Source of the DNA: Treponema sp. UBA4267
GTDB lineage: Bacteria > Spirochaetota > Spirochaetia > Treponematales > Treponemataceae
NCBI GenBank assembly: GCA_002395155.1
Contig: DGWD01000009.1
Location: forward strand, 76,584-140,583
Length of the DNA: 64,000 nucleotides
Reading direction: 5' to 3'
Shown here: piece by piece, positions 17,904 through 27,821 of the stretch
Layout of the letters: every line of letters starts with the position of its first letter
How positions within the stretch are numbered: the first letter of the stretch is position 1
Program-made: the position numbers and the translations under genes
Notes under the pieces: generated by a model
Told to the model about the DNA's origin: nothing
Databases searched by the model: none
What the model saw: only the letters and a program-made list of their open reading frames with translations

Positions 17904-18776
17904 ATGAAAGAATCTTTTGGTGCAAAATTAAAATCTTTGTTTTCAGGAAAAAAATCTATCAATGAAGATTTTTATGATGAATTGACTGATTTACTTGTAG
18001 AAGGTGATATAGGAGCTAAGGCCGCTTATCTCCTGGTAGAAGAACTTGAAAACGTTTGTTCAAAGGAAAAAATCACCGATGAAAATCAGATTATTTTGAA
18101 ACTAAAAGAGCTGCTTCTTAGAGATGTAAAAAAACTTTCTCTTACCCCAGAAAAAGATAAGGTAAATGTCTGGATGGTGCTTGGTGTAAATGGAGTTGGA
18201 AAAACTACTTCGGTTGCAAAATTAGCAAATCTTTTTAAGGCAAGAGGCTGGGAAAATCTTGTATTAGCTTCTTCTGATACCTTCCGTGCCGCTGCAATTG
18301 AACAACTTGCTATGCATGGAGATAAAATTGGAGTGCGTGTTGTAAGTCATCAGCATGGATCAGATCCTTCGGCAGTTGTTTTTGATGCGGCTCAGGCAAT
18401 CAGAGCTAAGGGAAATGGTCTTGTAATTGCAGATACAGCTGGCCGTCTCCATAATAAAGAAAATCTTGTTAGGGAATTACAAAAAATAGATAAGACTTGT
18501 GCTTCAAAAGCAGATCCTGGCTGCTATAAAAAAATCCTTGTTATAGATGCTACTACAGGACAGAATGCTTTGCGTCAGGCAGAAGTTTTTAACGAGGCTG
18601 TAGGATTGGACGCCCTAATCATGACTAAATATGATTCCACTGCCAAGGGAGGAGTAGCTTTTACAATTGGTAAAGAACTTGGACTTCCAGTTTCCTTTAT
18701 CTGTACTGGCGAAAAATACCCTGATATTCAGGAATTTAATCCAGAAGAATATATAAATGAATTTTTAGGTTTGTAG
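17904..18776 (+). CDS. ftsY: Signal recognition particle receptor FtsY
   Basis: GTPase that docks the SRP-ribosome complex at the inner membrane for co-translational insertion. 290 residues, essentially the NG domain without a long acidic A domain. Motifs: GVNGVGKTTSVAKLA (P-loop, near residue 97), DTFRAAAIEQL, DTAGRLHNKENL and TKYDSTAKGG, which specify the SRP GTPase subfamily. NG-only FtsY proteins are common outside enterobacteria. A strong AGGGGA ribosome binding site lies 9 bases before the ATG, and the preceding gene ends 10 bases upstream. Confidence 0.96.
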   Translation: MKESFGAKLKSLFSGKKSINEDFYDELTDLLVEGDIGAKAAYLLVEELENVCSKEKITDENQIILKLKELLLRDVKKLSLTPEKDKVNVWMVLGVNGVGKTTSVAKLANLFKARGWENLVLASSDTFRAAAIEQLAMHGDKIGVRVVSHQHGSDPSAVVFDAAQAIRAKGNGLVIADTAGRLHNKENLVRELQKIDKTCASKADPGCYKKILVIDATTGQNALRQAEVFNEAVGLDALIMTKYDSTAKGGVAFTIGKELGLPVSFICTGEKYPDIQEFNPEEYINEFLGL

Positions 18777-18779
18777 AAT

Positions 18780-19892
18780 TTGAAAAGAAAATTATCTTTT
18801 TTTACATTTGCAATTATCCTCGTTTTTTCACTTGAGCTTTTATCGTGTTCGAAAAAAAATAATTCGGTAAAAGTTGATGATAAGGAAAAGCCTTCAAAAG
18901 TTCTGGATGAGTCGAAAGTGGATGAAGGACACTCTAGTGACGCTCTGGTCGGAGAAGGAATGCCTGGAGAAGGAATGTCTGGTGGAGAAGGAATGCCTAG
19001 AGGAGAAGGAATGCCTGGTGGAGAAGAAATGTCCGAGGGTGAAGAAATGTCCGATGAAGAAGGCCTTCCAGATGATGAAGAGGTAATTGCCGAAGAAAAA
19101 AGAATTGCCAGTGAAATTGGCGATTTGGAAAAAGACCTTTCAGATTCCGAAAAGCCTAAAGAAGAAGAAATTTTCCTGAAAATTATTACAGATAAAGATA
19201 ATCAGCTTGGCTTTATGGAATATGGGGATGAACTTTTAATTCCTCAAAAAAGTGATGAAGGATTTACTCTTGTTCATTCTTCTAAAAATAAGCTGGAACG
19301 TAATTTTTATGATTTAAATCATAGGCTTACAAAAAAAGAAGTTTGGAATTATAAGGATTACGAATCGGCAAAACTGAAGGAATCTTACACCTATCTTTAT
19401 CTGAATGATACTTTTACCCTGCTAAAAACAGTTTTAGACACAGATCAAAATCAAATTATTTATGAATATGGGCCAGATGGACTTTTGGAAAATGTCCAGA
19501 AGTTTTTCTGCAAGGATGAAAATAAATATCTGATTTCTGAAAAACACATACTCTATTATGATGATAAAAGAATAGCGGAAGAGGAAAGTAAATATTATTC
19601 TTATTCAGAAAATTACAAAAAAAGAACAGATACTTTTCAAAAAAAATACAAATACTTTTATAATGATGAAGGCATTCCTCCTGACCTTGAATACCTGGAA
19701 AACGGAGAACTCAAACTGAAAACTAAGTATAGTTCCGAAAAAGGAACTTACACCAGTCAGACATTTTTTAGCGATGATATTTCTGTAAAATCCTATTATG
19801 AAAAAAGTTTTAGGGTTAAGGATGTTTATTACAACAAAATGAAGGTTGTAAGGGTTAGAAATTATGAAAAAAACGATATTTCAGAGTTTTAA
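18780..19892 (+). CDS. Lipoprotein with Gly-Glu-Met repeat tract
   Basis: Starts at TTG 18780, three bases after the ftsY stop; no nearby ATG fits. The signal peptide ends in lipobox LLSC (Cys about residue 23), so it is a predicted lipoprotein. A low-complexity linker (about residues 58-95) is built from repeats of GEGMP/GEEMS type encoded by 15-18 base units (18951-19050). The C-terminal two thirds are rich in Tyr/Lys/Asp beta strands such as ERNFYDLNHRLTKKEVWNYK and YEYGPDGLLENVQKFF, resembling YD- or MORN-like repeats seen in Treponema surface proteins. It lies directly before lolCDE, the lipoprotein-sorting transporter. Function unknown. Confidence 0.78.
   Translation: MKRKLSFFTFAIILVFSLELLSCSKKNNSVKVDDKEKPSKVLDESKVDEGHSSDALVGEGMPGEGMSGGEGMPRGEGMPGGEEMSEGEEMSDEEGLPDDEEVIAEEKRIASEIGDLEKDLSDSEKPKEEEIFLKIITDKDNQLGFMEYGDELLIPQKSDEGFTLVHSSKNKLERNFYDLNHRLTKKEVWNYKDYESAKLKESYTYLYLNDTFTLLKTVLDTDQNQIIYEYGPDGLLENVQKFFCKDENKYLISEKHILYYDDKRIAEEESKYYSYSENYKKRTDTFQKKYKYFYNDEGIPPDLEYLENGELKLKTKYSSEKGTYTSQTFFSDDISVKSYYEKSFRVKDVYYNKMKVVRVRNYEKNDISEF
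18951..19055 (+). repeat. In-frame tandem repeat tract in the lipoprotein gene
   Basis: Six copies of GGAGAAGGAATG or close variants start at 18951, 18966, 18984, 19002, 19020 and 19038, so the period is 15 then 18 bases. All periods are multiples of three, so copy-number change would alter linker length without breaking the frame. Confidence 0.8.
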
Positions 19893-21165
19893 ATGGATTT
19901 TTATAGTTTCTAAACGTTTTTCAAGAGTTGATAGAAACGGTCGTTCAGCTGTTACTTCTTTTTTGGCCACCTTGGGAATTGCCTTTGGTGTTATGACTCT
20001 TATTGTTGTAATGAGCGTTATGAACGGTTTTCAGATGAGTTTTATAGATTCCATACTGGAATTGTCCTCTTATCATATTAGAATTGAAGAATTTCCGGAA
20101 GAAATGGAAAGTTCTCTTATCCAAAAACTAAATGAAAGTAAGCAGATTGTATCCTATACACCATTTTATGAAGCCCAGGCCCTTGTAACAGGGAAAAAAG
20201 GTGGTGCAACATCAGTTTTAATTAGAGCTCTTAATCAAAATGTATATGATGAAGACTCTGGTTTTAGAAAAGAGATGCAGTTTATTAGTGGCAGTTTTGA
20301 CTTTTCTAAAAAGAATTCTATAGTTTTGGGAGCTAGTCTGGCTAGAAATCTTGGAGTTCATTTGGGAGATTCTGTAAATCTTATGGTGATGAGCGGCGGT
20401 TCTGATGTAGACCTATTTTCAAATGACCGAATATTTACTGTTTCTGGTATTTTTACAAGTGGCTATCAGGAAATTAATAATTCTTACGCCTTTGTAAATT
20501 TAGATGCTGCTAAGGAATATTTTGGTTCTTCTGCAAAAAAATACTGGGGACTTAAATTAAAAAACTATAATTCTTATGGTCATAGTTTGGCTTTTTTAAG
20601 AAAAGCTTTTCCAATGGCAAAAATAGAAGCATGGTCTTATTATAATAAAACTTTTTTTGGAACCCTGAGAATCGAAAAAGACATGCTAAAACTTCTGGTA
20701 GGACTCATATTTATTGTGGTTGCAATAAACATTTACAATGGTATGAGACGTTTGGTTTTTGAACGCAGAAATGAAATTGCAATTCTTTCTGCTTTGGGTG
20801 GCAAAAAATGGGAAATAAAATCAATTTTTATTACCCGAGGCCTGCTTACAGGGCTAATAGGCTCTATTTCTGGTGTAATTTTAGGTCTCTTAATCAGCAT
20901 GAATACCGACCATGTTTTTAATGCTGTTGCAAAAGTAATGTACTTTTTTCAATACATAATCACTGCAATCACTAATCCTCAAAATCTTATGTATGTAGCA
21001 GAAAATTCTACATATTCACTATACGCATCTATTCCCGCAAGAATTTTTCCTGGAGAAGTTTTTGCCATAAGTTTGTTTGGAATTTTAGCACCTTTGTTCG
21101 CATCATGGGCAGCAAGTAAAAATGTTTTAAAAATGACTGTTTCGGAGGTTCTTCACAATGAGTAA
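19864..21165 (+). CDS. lolC: LolC/LolE-type ABC transporter permease
   Basis: Inner-membrane permease of the lipoprotein-releasing LolCDE/MacB-FtsX family. The 433-residue protein has TM1 (about residues 28-50), a large periplasmic MacB-core-like domain (about 55-260) and three C-terminal TM helices (about 275-425). The FERRNEIAILSALGGKKWEIKSIF coupling-helix motif after TM2 is family-typical. It overlaps the lipoprotein gene by 29 bases and the ATPase gene by 8. Spirochaetes typically carry two distinct permeases as here, so the C/E assignment by position is tentative. Its job is extraction of lipoproteins for delivery to the outer membrane. Confidence 0.9.
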   Translation: MKKTIFQSFKWIFIVSKRFSRVDRNGRSAVTSFLATLGIAFGVMTLIVVMSVMNGFQMSFIDSILELSSYHIRIEEFPEEMESSLIQKLNESKQIVSYTPFYEAQALVTGKKGGATSVLIRALNQNVYDEDSGFRKEMQFISGSFDFSKKNSIVLGASLARNLGVHLGDSVNLMVMSGGSDVDLFSNDRIFTVSGIFTSGYQEINNSYAFVNLDAAKEYFGSSAKKYWGLKLKNYNSYGHSLAFLRKAFPMAKIEAWSYYNKTFFGTLRIEKDMLKLLVGLIFIVVAINIYNGMRRLVFERRNEIAILSALGGKKWEIKSIFITRGLLTGLIGSISGVILGLLISMNTDHVFNAVAKVMYFFQYIITAITNPQNLMYVAENSTYSLYASIPARIFPGEVFAISLFGILAPLFASWAASKNVLKMTVSEVLHNE

Positions 21166-21829
21166 TATTTTAGAAATAGAAAATCTTGAAAAAAAATATA
21201 TAAGTGAAAGCGAAAGTCTTACTGTTTTAAAAGATTTGAACCTGACTGTAGAAAGCGGTAAAAAAGTTGTAATTGTAGGTGAAAGTGGAAGCGGTAAATC
21301 TACACTTTTAAATATTATTGGCGGTATTGATAAAGCTTCTAGTGGAACTGTTAGGGCTGGAAAATGGATTTTGAATGAATTATCCGAAGCTCAACTTTCT
21401 GAATACCGTTCAAAATACCTGGGCCTGGTATTCCAGTTCCATTATCTCTTAAAAGATTTTACTGCTCTTGAAAATGTTGCAATGCCTGCCTTAATTGCAG
21501 GTATGCCAAAAAAAGAAGCTTACGAAAGGGCTGGACAGCTTTTACAGGATGTTGGGGTTTACGAAAGAAAAGATCATTTACAGTCGCAGCTTTCTGGAGG
21601 AGAACGTCAAAGAGTTGCAGTAGCCCGTTCTTTAATCAATAATCCTCAACTGCTTTTAGCCGATGAACCTACTGGAAACCTGGACCCTGCCAACGCCGAA
21701 AAAATTGGTCAGCTTTTATTTTCAATTGTAGATAAGTATTCTAAAACCTTAATCCTTGTAACTCACGATATGAATCTTGCTTCCAAAGGGGATTTTCAAT
21801 ACAGAATTGTGGAAGGAAAATTGCAATGA
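21158..21829 (+). CDS. lolD: LolD-type lipoprotein-releasing ATPase
   Basis: Cytosolic ABC ATPase that powers lipoprotein release from the inner membrane. 223 residues with Walker A GESGSGKST (about residues 42-50), Q-loop VFQFHYLLKDFTALENVAMP, signature LSGGERQRVAVARS, Walker B LLLADEPTGNLD and the H-loop VTHD. The LLKDFTALENV stretch is typical for the MacB/LolD branch. It sits between the two permease genes with 8-base and 4-base overlaps, so the three proteins are made as a stoichiometric unit. Confidence 0.95.
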   Translation: MSNILEIENLEKKYISESESLTVLKDLNLTVESGKKVVIVGESGSGKSTLLNIIGGIDKASSGTVRAGKWILNELSEAQLSEYRSKYLGLVFQFHYLLKDFTALENVAMPALIAGMPKKEAYERAGQLLQDVGVYERKDHLQSQLSGGERQRVAVARSLINNPQLLLADEPTGNLDPANAEKIGQLLFSIVDKYSKTLILVTHDMNLASKGDFQYRIVEGKLQ

Positions 21830-23130
21830 CACTTAGAACTTCCTTCATGTTTGCAAAAAGTTTGATTTTTCCAAAAGCAGAAAAAAAATCTTCTGCCAGA
21901 CGAAGTCTTTTTGGTGCCATGATTTGTATTGGTTTGAGCATAGTTCCAATGTTTGTTGTTCTTTCAATTACAAATGGAATGATTGATGGAATGACTCAGC
22001 GTATAATTGGGCTTTCTTCTGGTCATTTGCAGGCTTATGTTGCTGCTGGAATTGATTCTAATTCCACCGCAGAAAAGTTTTGTTCTTATGCTCAGGGATT
22101 AAAAGAAAGTGATGATGAAGTATTGCAGGTTTATCCGGAGGTGCAAGTTTCAGCACTGGCCGCCGGAAAGAATGTAAGAAGCGGGATTGAAATTAGGGCG
22201 GTGGAGGAAGATATTTTTGAAAAAAATCAGTCCTTCAAAAGTCTCTTTACATTTATTGATGGAGATTTGTCTGAATTTAAAAATGGCCAGACTTGCGCCC
22301 TGATTGGAAAAAAAATGGCTCAGGAATTACAACTGCAAGTTGGAGATTCCTTTAGAGTTATTACGACCCGTTCTGTAAATGAAAAAATCATTCCAAAACT
22401 TACAAGTTTTAAAGTTGGTGCTATCATTTCTTCTGGCTATCAGGAATTAGACCAATTTTGGGTTTTTATTCCACTGGAAACAGCTTTCGACAAATTATCG
22501 CTGGAAAATGCCAGCTACAATATAATGATAGAAACTGCAGATGCTTTTGCTACCGATCTTGTTAGAATTCAAAGACATTGCAGTTCTTACTTTGGGCGTT
22601 ATGCAAATGTTTACCGCTGGGACCAAATACATTCTGCAGAATTTGAAAACTTTTCTTCTACCAAGGTTATGCTTGTTTTAGTTATGCTTTTAATAATTCT
22701 TGTTGCTAGTGTAAACATTTCTTCTGCCATTATCATGCTTGTTATGGAAAGACAAAAGGAAATTGCCATCTTAAAAAGTATTGGTGCAAGTCCTTCCGGA
22801 GTCAGTCTTTCCTTTTTACTGGCTGGAATGTCATGTGCAATTGGCGGAATTATTTTTGGCCTTCCACTTGGAATTATTTTGACAATTTTTTCAAATCAGA
22901 TTATAAAAGGTGTTGAAAATTTGATAAACTTGTTCACAAGACTTTTTCATGGTTCTGAAATTGTTCTTATGGATCCGGCTTATTATTTGGCAGAGATTCC
23001 TGTTGAAATTCCAATAAAACAGATTCTCTTAATTCTTCTTGGAGTACTTATTCTTTCATTTTTGGTTTCTTTTTTACCTGCCCACAAGGCTGGCAAAGAA
23101 ACACCTTTAGAAATTTTGCGAAAGAACTGA
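21826..23130 (+). CDS. lolE: LolC/LolE-type ABC transporter permease
   Basis: Second permease of the lipoprotein-releasing complex. 434 residues: TM1 (about residues 30-50), a periplasmic domain, then three C-terminal TM helices (from about 280). The cytosolic coupling motif MERQKEIAILKSIGASPSGV follows TM2. It is clearly related to, but divergent from, the permease at 19864-21165, suggesting a heterodimeric transporter. It begins with an ATGA overlap on lolD. A 41-base gap separates it from mcsA, the largest in this gene array. Confidence 0.9.
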   Translation: MTLRTSFMFAKSLIFPKAEKKSSARRSLFGAMICIGLSIVPMFVVLSITNGMIDGMTQRIIGLSSGHLQAYVAAGIDSNSTAEKFCSYAQGLKESDDEVLQVYPEVQVSALAAGKNVRSGIEIRAVEEDIFEKNQSFKSLFTFIDGDLSEFKNGQTCALIGKKMAQELQLQVGDSFRVITTRSVNEKIIPKLTSFKVGAIISSGYQELDQFWVFIPLETAFDKLSLENASYNIMIETADAFATDLVRIQRHCSSYFGRYANVYRWDQIHSAEFENFSSTKVMLVLVMLLIILVASVNISSAIIMLVMERQKEIAILKSIGASPSGVSLSFLLAGMSCAIGGIIFGLPLGIILTIFSNQIIKGVENLINLFTRLFHGSEIVLMDPAYYLAEIPVEIPIKQILLILLGVLILSFLVSFLPAHKAGKETPLEILRKN

Positions 23131-23171
23131 TTATAGAAGAAGGTATAAAAAGAGAGATTGAGGATAAATTG

Positions 23172-23483
23172 ATGAAGATTTGTAGAGTGTGCGGTTCAAC
23201 ATTTGATCAAATAGTAAAATCTCAAAATATTGGTTGTCCTGAATGCTATTATACATTTAAGAGTGAATTTCAAAATACTTTAAAACAATACGGAATTGAA
23301 ACTGAATATAAGGGATCCCTTCCCAAAAGAATAAAAGGCTATCGTTCAACTTTAGTAGACCGAATGACCATGCAAATTAAACTGGAAGAAGCTTTGGCTG
23401 CAGAAGAATACGAAAAGGCAGCTCTTTATCGAGATTATCTTAAGGTGCTTAATCATGACGCAGAAAACCCAGAAGAACAATAA
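23172..23483 (+). CDS. mcsA: McsA-like zinc-finger/UVR protein, short form
   Basis: Small activator related to McsA, the partner of the McsB arginine kinase. 103 residues: one zinc-finger-like unit of two CxxC pairs (CRVCG and CPECY in the first 25 residues) and a C-terminal UVR motif (QIKLEEALAAEEYEKAALYRDYL). Bacillus McsA is nearly twice as long with two zinc modules, so this is a reduced form. Start at ATG 23172, 8 bases after GAGG; a TTG three bases earlier is unlikely. It overlaps mcsB by 29 bases. Its UVR motif echoes the middle-domain UVR of ClpC two genes downstream. Confidence 0.88.
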   Translation: MKICRVCGSTFDQIVKSQNIGCPECYYTFKSEFQNTLKQYGIETEYKGSLPKRIKGYRSTLVDRMTMQIKLEEALAAEEYEKAALYRDYLKVLNHDAENPEEQ

Positions 23484-24615
23484 AGAAATTGAGTCTGCCT
23501 GGTTTGCTAATAAAGGTCCAGATAATGATGTCATTTTATCTACCAGAGTTCGCCTTGTTCGTAATCTTGCAGATTTTCCTTTTCCTTCAAAAATGAATGA
23601 TGAAGACCGCTACAGAGTAAATTCTCTGGTATACGATGCCTTTTCATCTTTAGACAGTTTTCATTATTTGGATTTTAAAGAATTGTCTAGACCTGGCAAA
23701 GAAATTTTAATTGATAAAAATATCTTAAGTGAACAGAAAGTAAGTGCTGCAGAAAATACTTCTAAAACTGGGGAAAGTCCAAAAGAAAGTTATGAACCTA
23801 CAGCAGTTCTTTTTAATTATGAAGATGAAAGCCTTTCCTGCCTTGTAAATGAGTCTGATCACATAAAACTTTCTGCTTTTGTTTCTGGTCTTGATTGTGA
23901 AAGGGCTATGGAAAAAATCTTTAAGGTAGACGAAAAATTACAGGAAAAACTACAGTTTGCGGCTTCTATCGATTTTGGATATATGACATCTCATATAAAA
24001 GATTGTGGAACTGGAATGAAAATTTCTATAAGAATCTTAATTCCTTCTATCGTCCTTTCGGGCCAGCTAGATTCCCTTATCTCTTTAATTCAAGAAAAAA
24101 AACTTCAAATTAAGCCTGTTTTTAAGCCCGGACAGTCAGATTTGTGCGATTTTTCCAATTTTATTTTTGATGTTTCTTTATCAAACTCATTTGAAGGCAG
24201 CGAATTTGACCAGATGGCCTTAATCCAATCTGTAGGAAAATTAATTTTGAAAACAGAACGCAAGATTCGGACAGAATTTGCCGATAATAATTCTACAGTA
24301 GTCTTAAATTTTTTTAAGCAGAATTACGCAAAGGCATTGTACTCTCTACTTTTGTCTTATGAAGAATGTGTGAGTATTGTGTCTGCTGTAAAATGGGGAC
24401 TTCATATAGGATTAATTTCAGGTATTTCTGATTCCGAACTTAATTCCCTTTATTTTAGGGCAAAGTCTGGTCACTTAAAATACCTGTGCGACAATTTTAA
24501 TTTTAATTTTGAAGACGACATTAAAAAAAGCGAAAACCTGCAAATAAAAAGATTGAGGACGATTGTAATTCAGCAAGCTTTTGAAGGAATCGTCAATGAA
24601 AAATCTGTCTCCTAG
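23455..24615 (+). CDS. mcsB: McsB-like protein arginine kinase with altered active-site motifs
   Basis: Member of the ATP:guanido phosphotransferase family; in Firmicutes McsB phosphorylates arginines to mark proteins for ClpCP. 386 residues, with LSTRVRLVRNLADFPFP matching the nucleotide-binding LSSRIRLARNL block, NESDH in place of NEEDH, and TSHIKDCGTGMKIS in place of TSCPTNxGTGLRAS. Thus the catalytic-site Cys (167 in B. subtilis, recalled from memory) is His and the GTGLR arginine is Lys. The C-terminal RD pair used for phosphoarginine sensing is not evident. ATG 23455 has AAGGTG 7 bases upstream. Position between mcsA and clpC supports the assignment. Whether it still phosphorylates arginine is open. 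Confidence 0.85.
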   Translation: MTQKTQKNNKEIESAWFANKGPDNDVILSTRVRLVRNLADFPFPSKMNDEDRYRVNSLVYDAFSSLDSFHYLDFKELSRPGKEILIDKNILSEQKVSAAENTSKTGESPKESYEPTAVLFNYEDESLSCLVNESDHIKLSAFVSGLDCERAMEKIFKVDEKLQEKLQFAASIDFGYMTSHIKDCGTGMKISIRILIPSIVLSGQLDSLISLIQEKKLQIKPVFKPGQSDLCDFSNFIFDVSLSNSFEGSEFDQMALIQSVGKLILKTERKIRTEFADNNSTVVLNFFKQNYAKALYSLLLSYEECVSIVSAVKWGLHIGLISGISDSELNSLYFRAKSGHLKYLCDNFNFNFEDDIKKSENLQIKRLRTIVIQQAFEGIVNEKSVS

Positions 24616-27190
24616 AGCAAAAAGAATTTTATTAGTTTTGGCACAGGATGAAGCTAGAAAAATTGGAAGTAGTCAATTGTTGCCAGAACATGTTATTCTT
24701 GCACTTCTAAAAATGAAGGAAGGCATAGCTTATAAGGTTTTTGATAAACTGGACTTGGATCCAGAAAAACTAAAAAATAACCTTGAAGAAAGTTTTAAGG
24801 ACGAAAGTCATAATCCTACTTTAGATACAATTCCAAAAAGCCGTCGATATCAATTTTTGATGGATATTGCAGATATAGAATCTTCTGCACTTCATAATGA
24901 TTATTTGGGAACAGAACATTTACTTTTAGCTGCAATTCGTGATGAAGGTGGAATAGTTGCCCGCTTTTTTACTAATTCCGGCTACAATATCATGGATGCC
25001 AGATTTACTGTTATGGAATTACAGTCAGAAAACCTTTCTTCAATAAAACAAAAGTCCGCTGAAAGTATTGTTGATTCTGTATTCCGCAGTCTTTTAAATG
25101 ATGATGCTGGCGGAGGCCTTTTTGGTATTTTTGATGAACAAAAGTCTGCAAAGAAACAAAATGTAGATAAATCAAAAAATAATCAAAAACAATCATTCCT
25201 TTCTGAGTACAGTCGAGACCTTACCCAGATTGCCCGTGAAAATAAAGATGATCCTGTCGTTGGTCGCGATAAAGAAATTCATAGAGTAATTCAGATTTTA
25301 TCCCGACGTACAAAAAATAATCCTGTTTTGACTGGCGAACCTGGAGTTGGAAAAACTGCAATTGTAGAAGGCCTTGCCCAGCATATTGCCCAGGGACAGG
25401 TTCCTCAGGATTTATTAAAAAAACGTATTTTGTCATTGGATTTGGCTGCCATGGTTGCCGGAACAAAATATCGTGGTGAATTCGAAGAAAGAATGAAAAA
25501 GATGATGAAGGAATTGCAGGAAAACAAAGATATCATCCTCTTTATTGATGAATTACATACAATTATTGGTGCCGGCGGTCCTGAAGGAACTATGGATGCT
25601 TCCAATATCATGAAACCAGCACTTTCCCGTGGTGAAATTCAGATAATTGGTGCTACAACAACAAAAGAATATACAAAATATATAGAAAAAGACCTTGCTT
25701 TGGAGCGTCGTTTCCAAGTAGTAAAGGTGGAAGAACCTGGTGATAAAGAAACTGAAGATATTCTTAGAGGAATTAAAGAAAAATACGAAGCCTATCATCA
25801 TGTTGTTTATGATGAAGATGTAATTCCTACAATTGTAAAACTCAGTCGCCGTTATATTCCAGAAAAAGTTTTGCCCGATAAGGCAATTGATATTTTGGAC
25901 GAGGCTGGTGCTTCTAAAAAAATACAGGAAGAAGCAAGACCGAGCGAACTTTCTGAACTTGAAACAAACATTTCTTCTCTTATAGAAGAAAAGAAAGCCC
26001 TGGTCGATAATCAGGATTATGAAAGTGCCGCTTTAGTTCGCGATAAGGTTATTGATTTAAAACGAAGACTTAAAAAATACAGCGAAGTTTGGCAGGATAA
26101 TATTAATAATAATGGCAAAAAAAGAGTCTGCGTAAGCGATATAGAAAAAATTATCAGCGAAATGACAGGCATTCCAGCCGAGCAGTTAACTTCATCTGAA
26201 ACTGAAAGAATTATTCACATGGAAGATGAACTGCATAATACAGTAATCGGCCAGAATTCTGCAGTTAGTATTATTTCTGGAGCAATTCGTCGTGCACGTG
26301 CAGGTATTTCTTCTCCAAAACATCCGCTTGGATCCTTTATCTTTTTGGGGCCTACAGGTGTTGGTAAAACTCAACTTGCTAAAGCTTTGGCAAAATACCT
26401 TTTTGGTAGCGAAGATTCCCTCATCAGAATTGATATGTCTGATTATATGGAAAAACATACAGCCAGTCGTTTAGTCGGTGCACCTCCTGGATACGTTGGT
26501 TATGAAGAAGGGGGCGTCCTTACAGAAAAAGTTCGTCGTCATCCTTATTCTGTTGTTTTACTTGATGAAATTGAAAAGGCGCATCCCGATATCTTCAATC
26601 TTCTTTTACAACTGCTTGAAGAAGGTGAACTGAGCGATAATCTTGGTCATATTGTAAACTTTAGAAACACTGTAGTTATTATGACAAGTAATGCAGGTGC
26701 TCGTCAGATTACAAATGAAGGTAAAGTTGGTTTTGGAACACTGGAAGGAGTAATGCCTTATGAAGAAATAAAGGCAGGTGCTCTAAATGAACTTAAAAAA
26801 CTTCTTAGTCCAGAGCTTTTAAACCGTATTGATGATGTAATTGTGTTTGATGCACTTACTAAAGATGAAGTTTCTAAGATTCTGGATATTCAAATTGCTG
26901 AACTTGATCAGAGACTTGCAGATAAGGGACTTTCAATTGTAATTGATGATGAAGCTAAGGACTATCTGATTGAACATGGCTATAATCCTGCAATGGGTGC
27001 CCGTCCAATGAAACGTCTTTTACGAAAAGAAATTGAAGATCCTTTATCAATGGAACTTTTATTAAATGCCGGTAAGGACTTTAATGCGGTTGTAATTTCC
27101 TGCATTGACGGAAAGATTGTGGTAAAGCTGGAAAAGGAAGAAATCTTCCCTATACAAAAAAAACACGTTATAATTGAAGAAAAGAGGTAA
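24596..27190 (+). CDS. clpC: ClpC-type AAA+ unfoldase
   Basis: Hexameric ATPase that unfolds substrates and feeds ClpP. 864 residues: two Clp_N repeats (about 1-145), AAA domain 1 with GEPGVGKT, a UVR-containing middle region ([14 protein letters not shown]), AAA domain 2 with GPTGVGKT and a C-terminal ClpB_D2-small domain. The [14 protein letters not shown] and ERRFQ motifs are intact, and a VGFGT-type loop near residue 715 may be the ClpP-contact region. Start ATG 24596 has GAAGGAA upstream; an in-frame TTG 15 bases earlier is unlikely. Clustering with mcsA-mcsB as in the Firmicutes ctsR operon, but without ctsR, indicates the same quality-control pathway under different regulation. Confidence 0.95.
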   Translation: MKNLSPRAKRILLVLAQDEARKIGSSQLLPEHVILALLKMKEGIAYKVFDKLDLDPEKLKNNLEESFKDESHNPTLDTIPKSRRYQFLMDIADIESSALHNDYLGTEHLLLAAIRDEGGIVARFFTNSGYNIMDARFTVMELQSENLSSIKQKSAESIVDSVFRSLLNDDAGGGLFGIFDEQKSAKKQNVDKSKNNQKQSFLSEYSRDLTQIARENKDDPVVGRDKEIHRVIQILSRRTKNNPVLTGEPGVGKTAIVEGLAQHIAQGQVPQDLLKKRILSLDLAAMVAGTKYRGEFEERMKKMMKELQENKDIILFIDELHTIIGAGGPEGTMDASNIMKPALSRGEIQIIGATTTKEYTKYIEKDLALERRFQVVKVEEPGDKETEDILRGIKEKYEAYHHVVYDEDVIPTIVKLSRRYIPEKVLPDKAIDILDEAGASKKIQEEARPSELSELETNISSLIEEKKALVDNQDYESAALVRDKVIDLKRRLKKYSEVWQDNINNNGKKRVCVSDIEKIISEMTGIPAEQLTSSETERIIHMEDELHNTVIGQNSAVSIISGAIRRARAGISSPKHPLGSFIFLGPTGVGKTQLAKALAKYLFGSEDSLIRIDMSDYMEKHTASRLVGAPPGYVGYEEGGVLTEKVRRHPYSVVLLDEIEKAHPDIFNLLLQLLEEGELSDNLGHIVNFRNTVVIMTSNAGARQITNEGKVGFGTLEGVMPYEEIKAGALNELKKLLSPELLNRIDDVIVFDALTKDEVSKILDIQIAELDQRLADKGLSIVIDDEAKDYLIEHGYNPAMGARPMKRLLRKEIEDPLSMELLLNAGKDFNAVVISCIDGKIVVKLEKEEIFPIQKKHVIIEEKR

Positions 27191-27193
27191 AAA

Positions 27194-27817
27194 ATGAAAG
27201 AGTTTCTTCCATACGAAACAGTTCGTAATGACGCATTAAAATTAGCTCATAAAATATATAAAGATGGTTTTATTCCAGATGTAATTTACTGTTCGCTTAG
27301 AGGCGGTGCTTATATGGCAAACGTCATTAGTGAATATTTTAAGGTTTTGAGTAAGGTAGAAAAATTCCACCCTGTTTTATATGCCGGAGTTGTTGCACGT
27401 TCTTATTCCGATATTGCTCAGCACACTAAGGTTTATATTGATGGTTGGACTTATCCACCAGAGAACCTTCGTCCTGGAGATAAAATCCTTTTAGTAGACG
27501 ATATTTTTGATTCTGGACGTACTATTAATTCATTGGTAGAAACTTTAATGAATAGCCGTGGTATGCCTCGTGAAGATATTAAAGTTGTTGTTCACGATTA
27601 TAAGTATTTTTCTTATTACAAGGAACAGTTGCCAATTCAGCCTGACTACTACAGCCGTAAAATCGTAATCAATAAGCCGGAAGATAACCTTTGGATTCAT
27701 TATATGAGTCACGAACTTATTGGTCTTACTCAAGAAGAACTTGAAAAAAATTACTACAACGAAGATCCTGAATTAAGAGAAGTTCTTGAACCATTTTTTA
27801 AGAAAATAGATAAATAG
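27194..27817 (+). CDS. Phosphoribosyltransferase, probably purine salvage
   Basis: Type I phosphoribosyltransferase, 207 residues. The PRPP-binding motif is KILLVDDIFDSGRTINSL (about residues 93-111) and an N-terminal GGAYMANVISEYF loop matches the PPi-binding loop of hypoxanthine/xanthine/guanine enzymes. The family transfers phosphoribose from PRPP to a free base. The substrate cannot be fixed, because specificity loops such as IHYMSHELIG are not diagnostic by eye. It starts three bases after clpC with an AGAGG ribosome binding site, so it is a member of the same array. Confidence 0.85.
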   Translation: MKEFLPYETVRNDALKLAHKIYKDGFIPDVIYCSLRGGAYMANVISEYFKVLSKVEKFHPVLYAGVVARSYSDIAQHTKVYIDGWTYPPENLRPGDKILLVDDIFDSGRTINSLVETLMNSRGMPREDIKVVVHDYKYFSYYKEQLPIQPDYYSRKIVINKPEDNLWIHYMSHELIGLTQEELEKNYYNEDPELREVLEPFFKKIDK

Positions 27818-27821
27818 CTTA

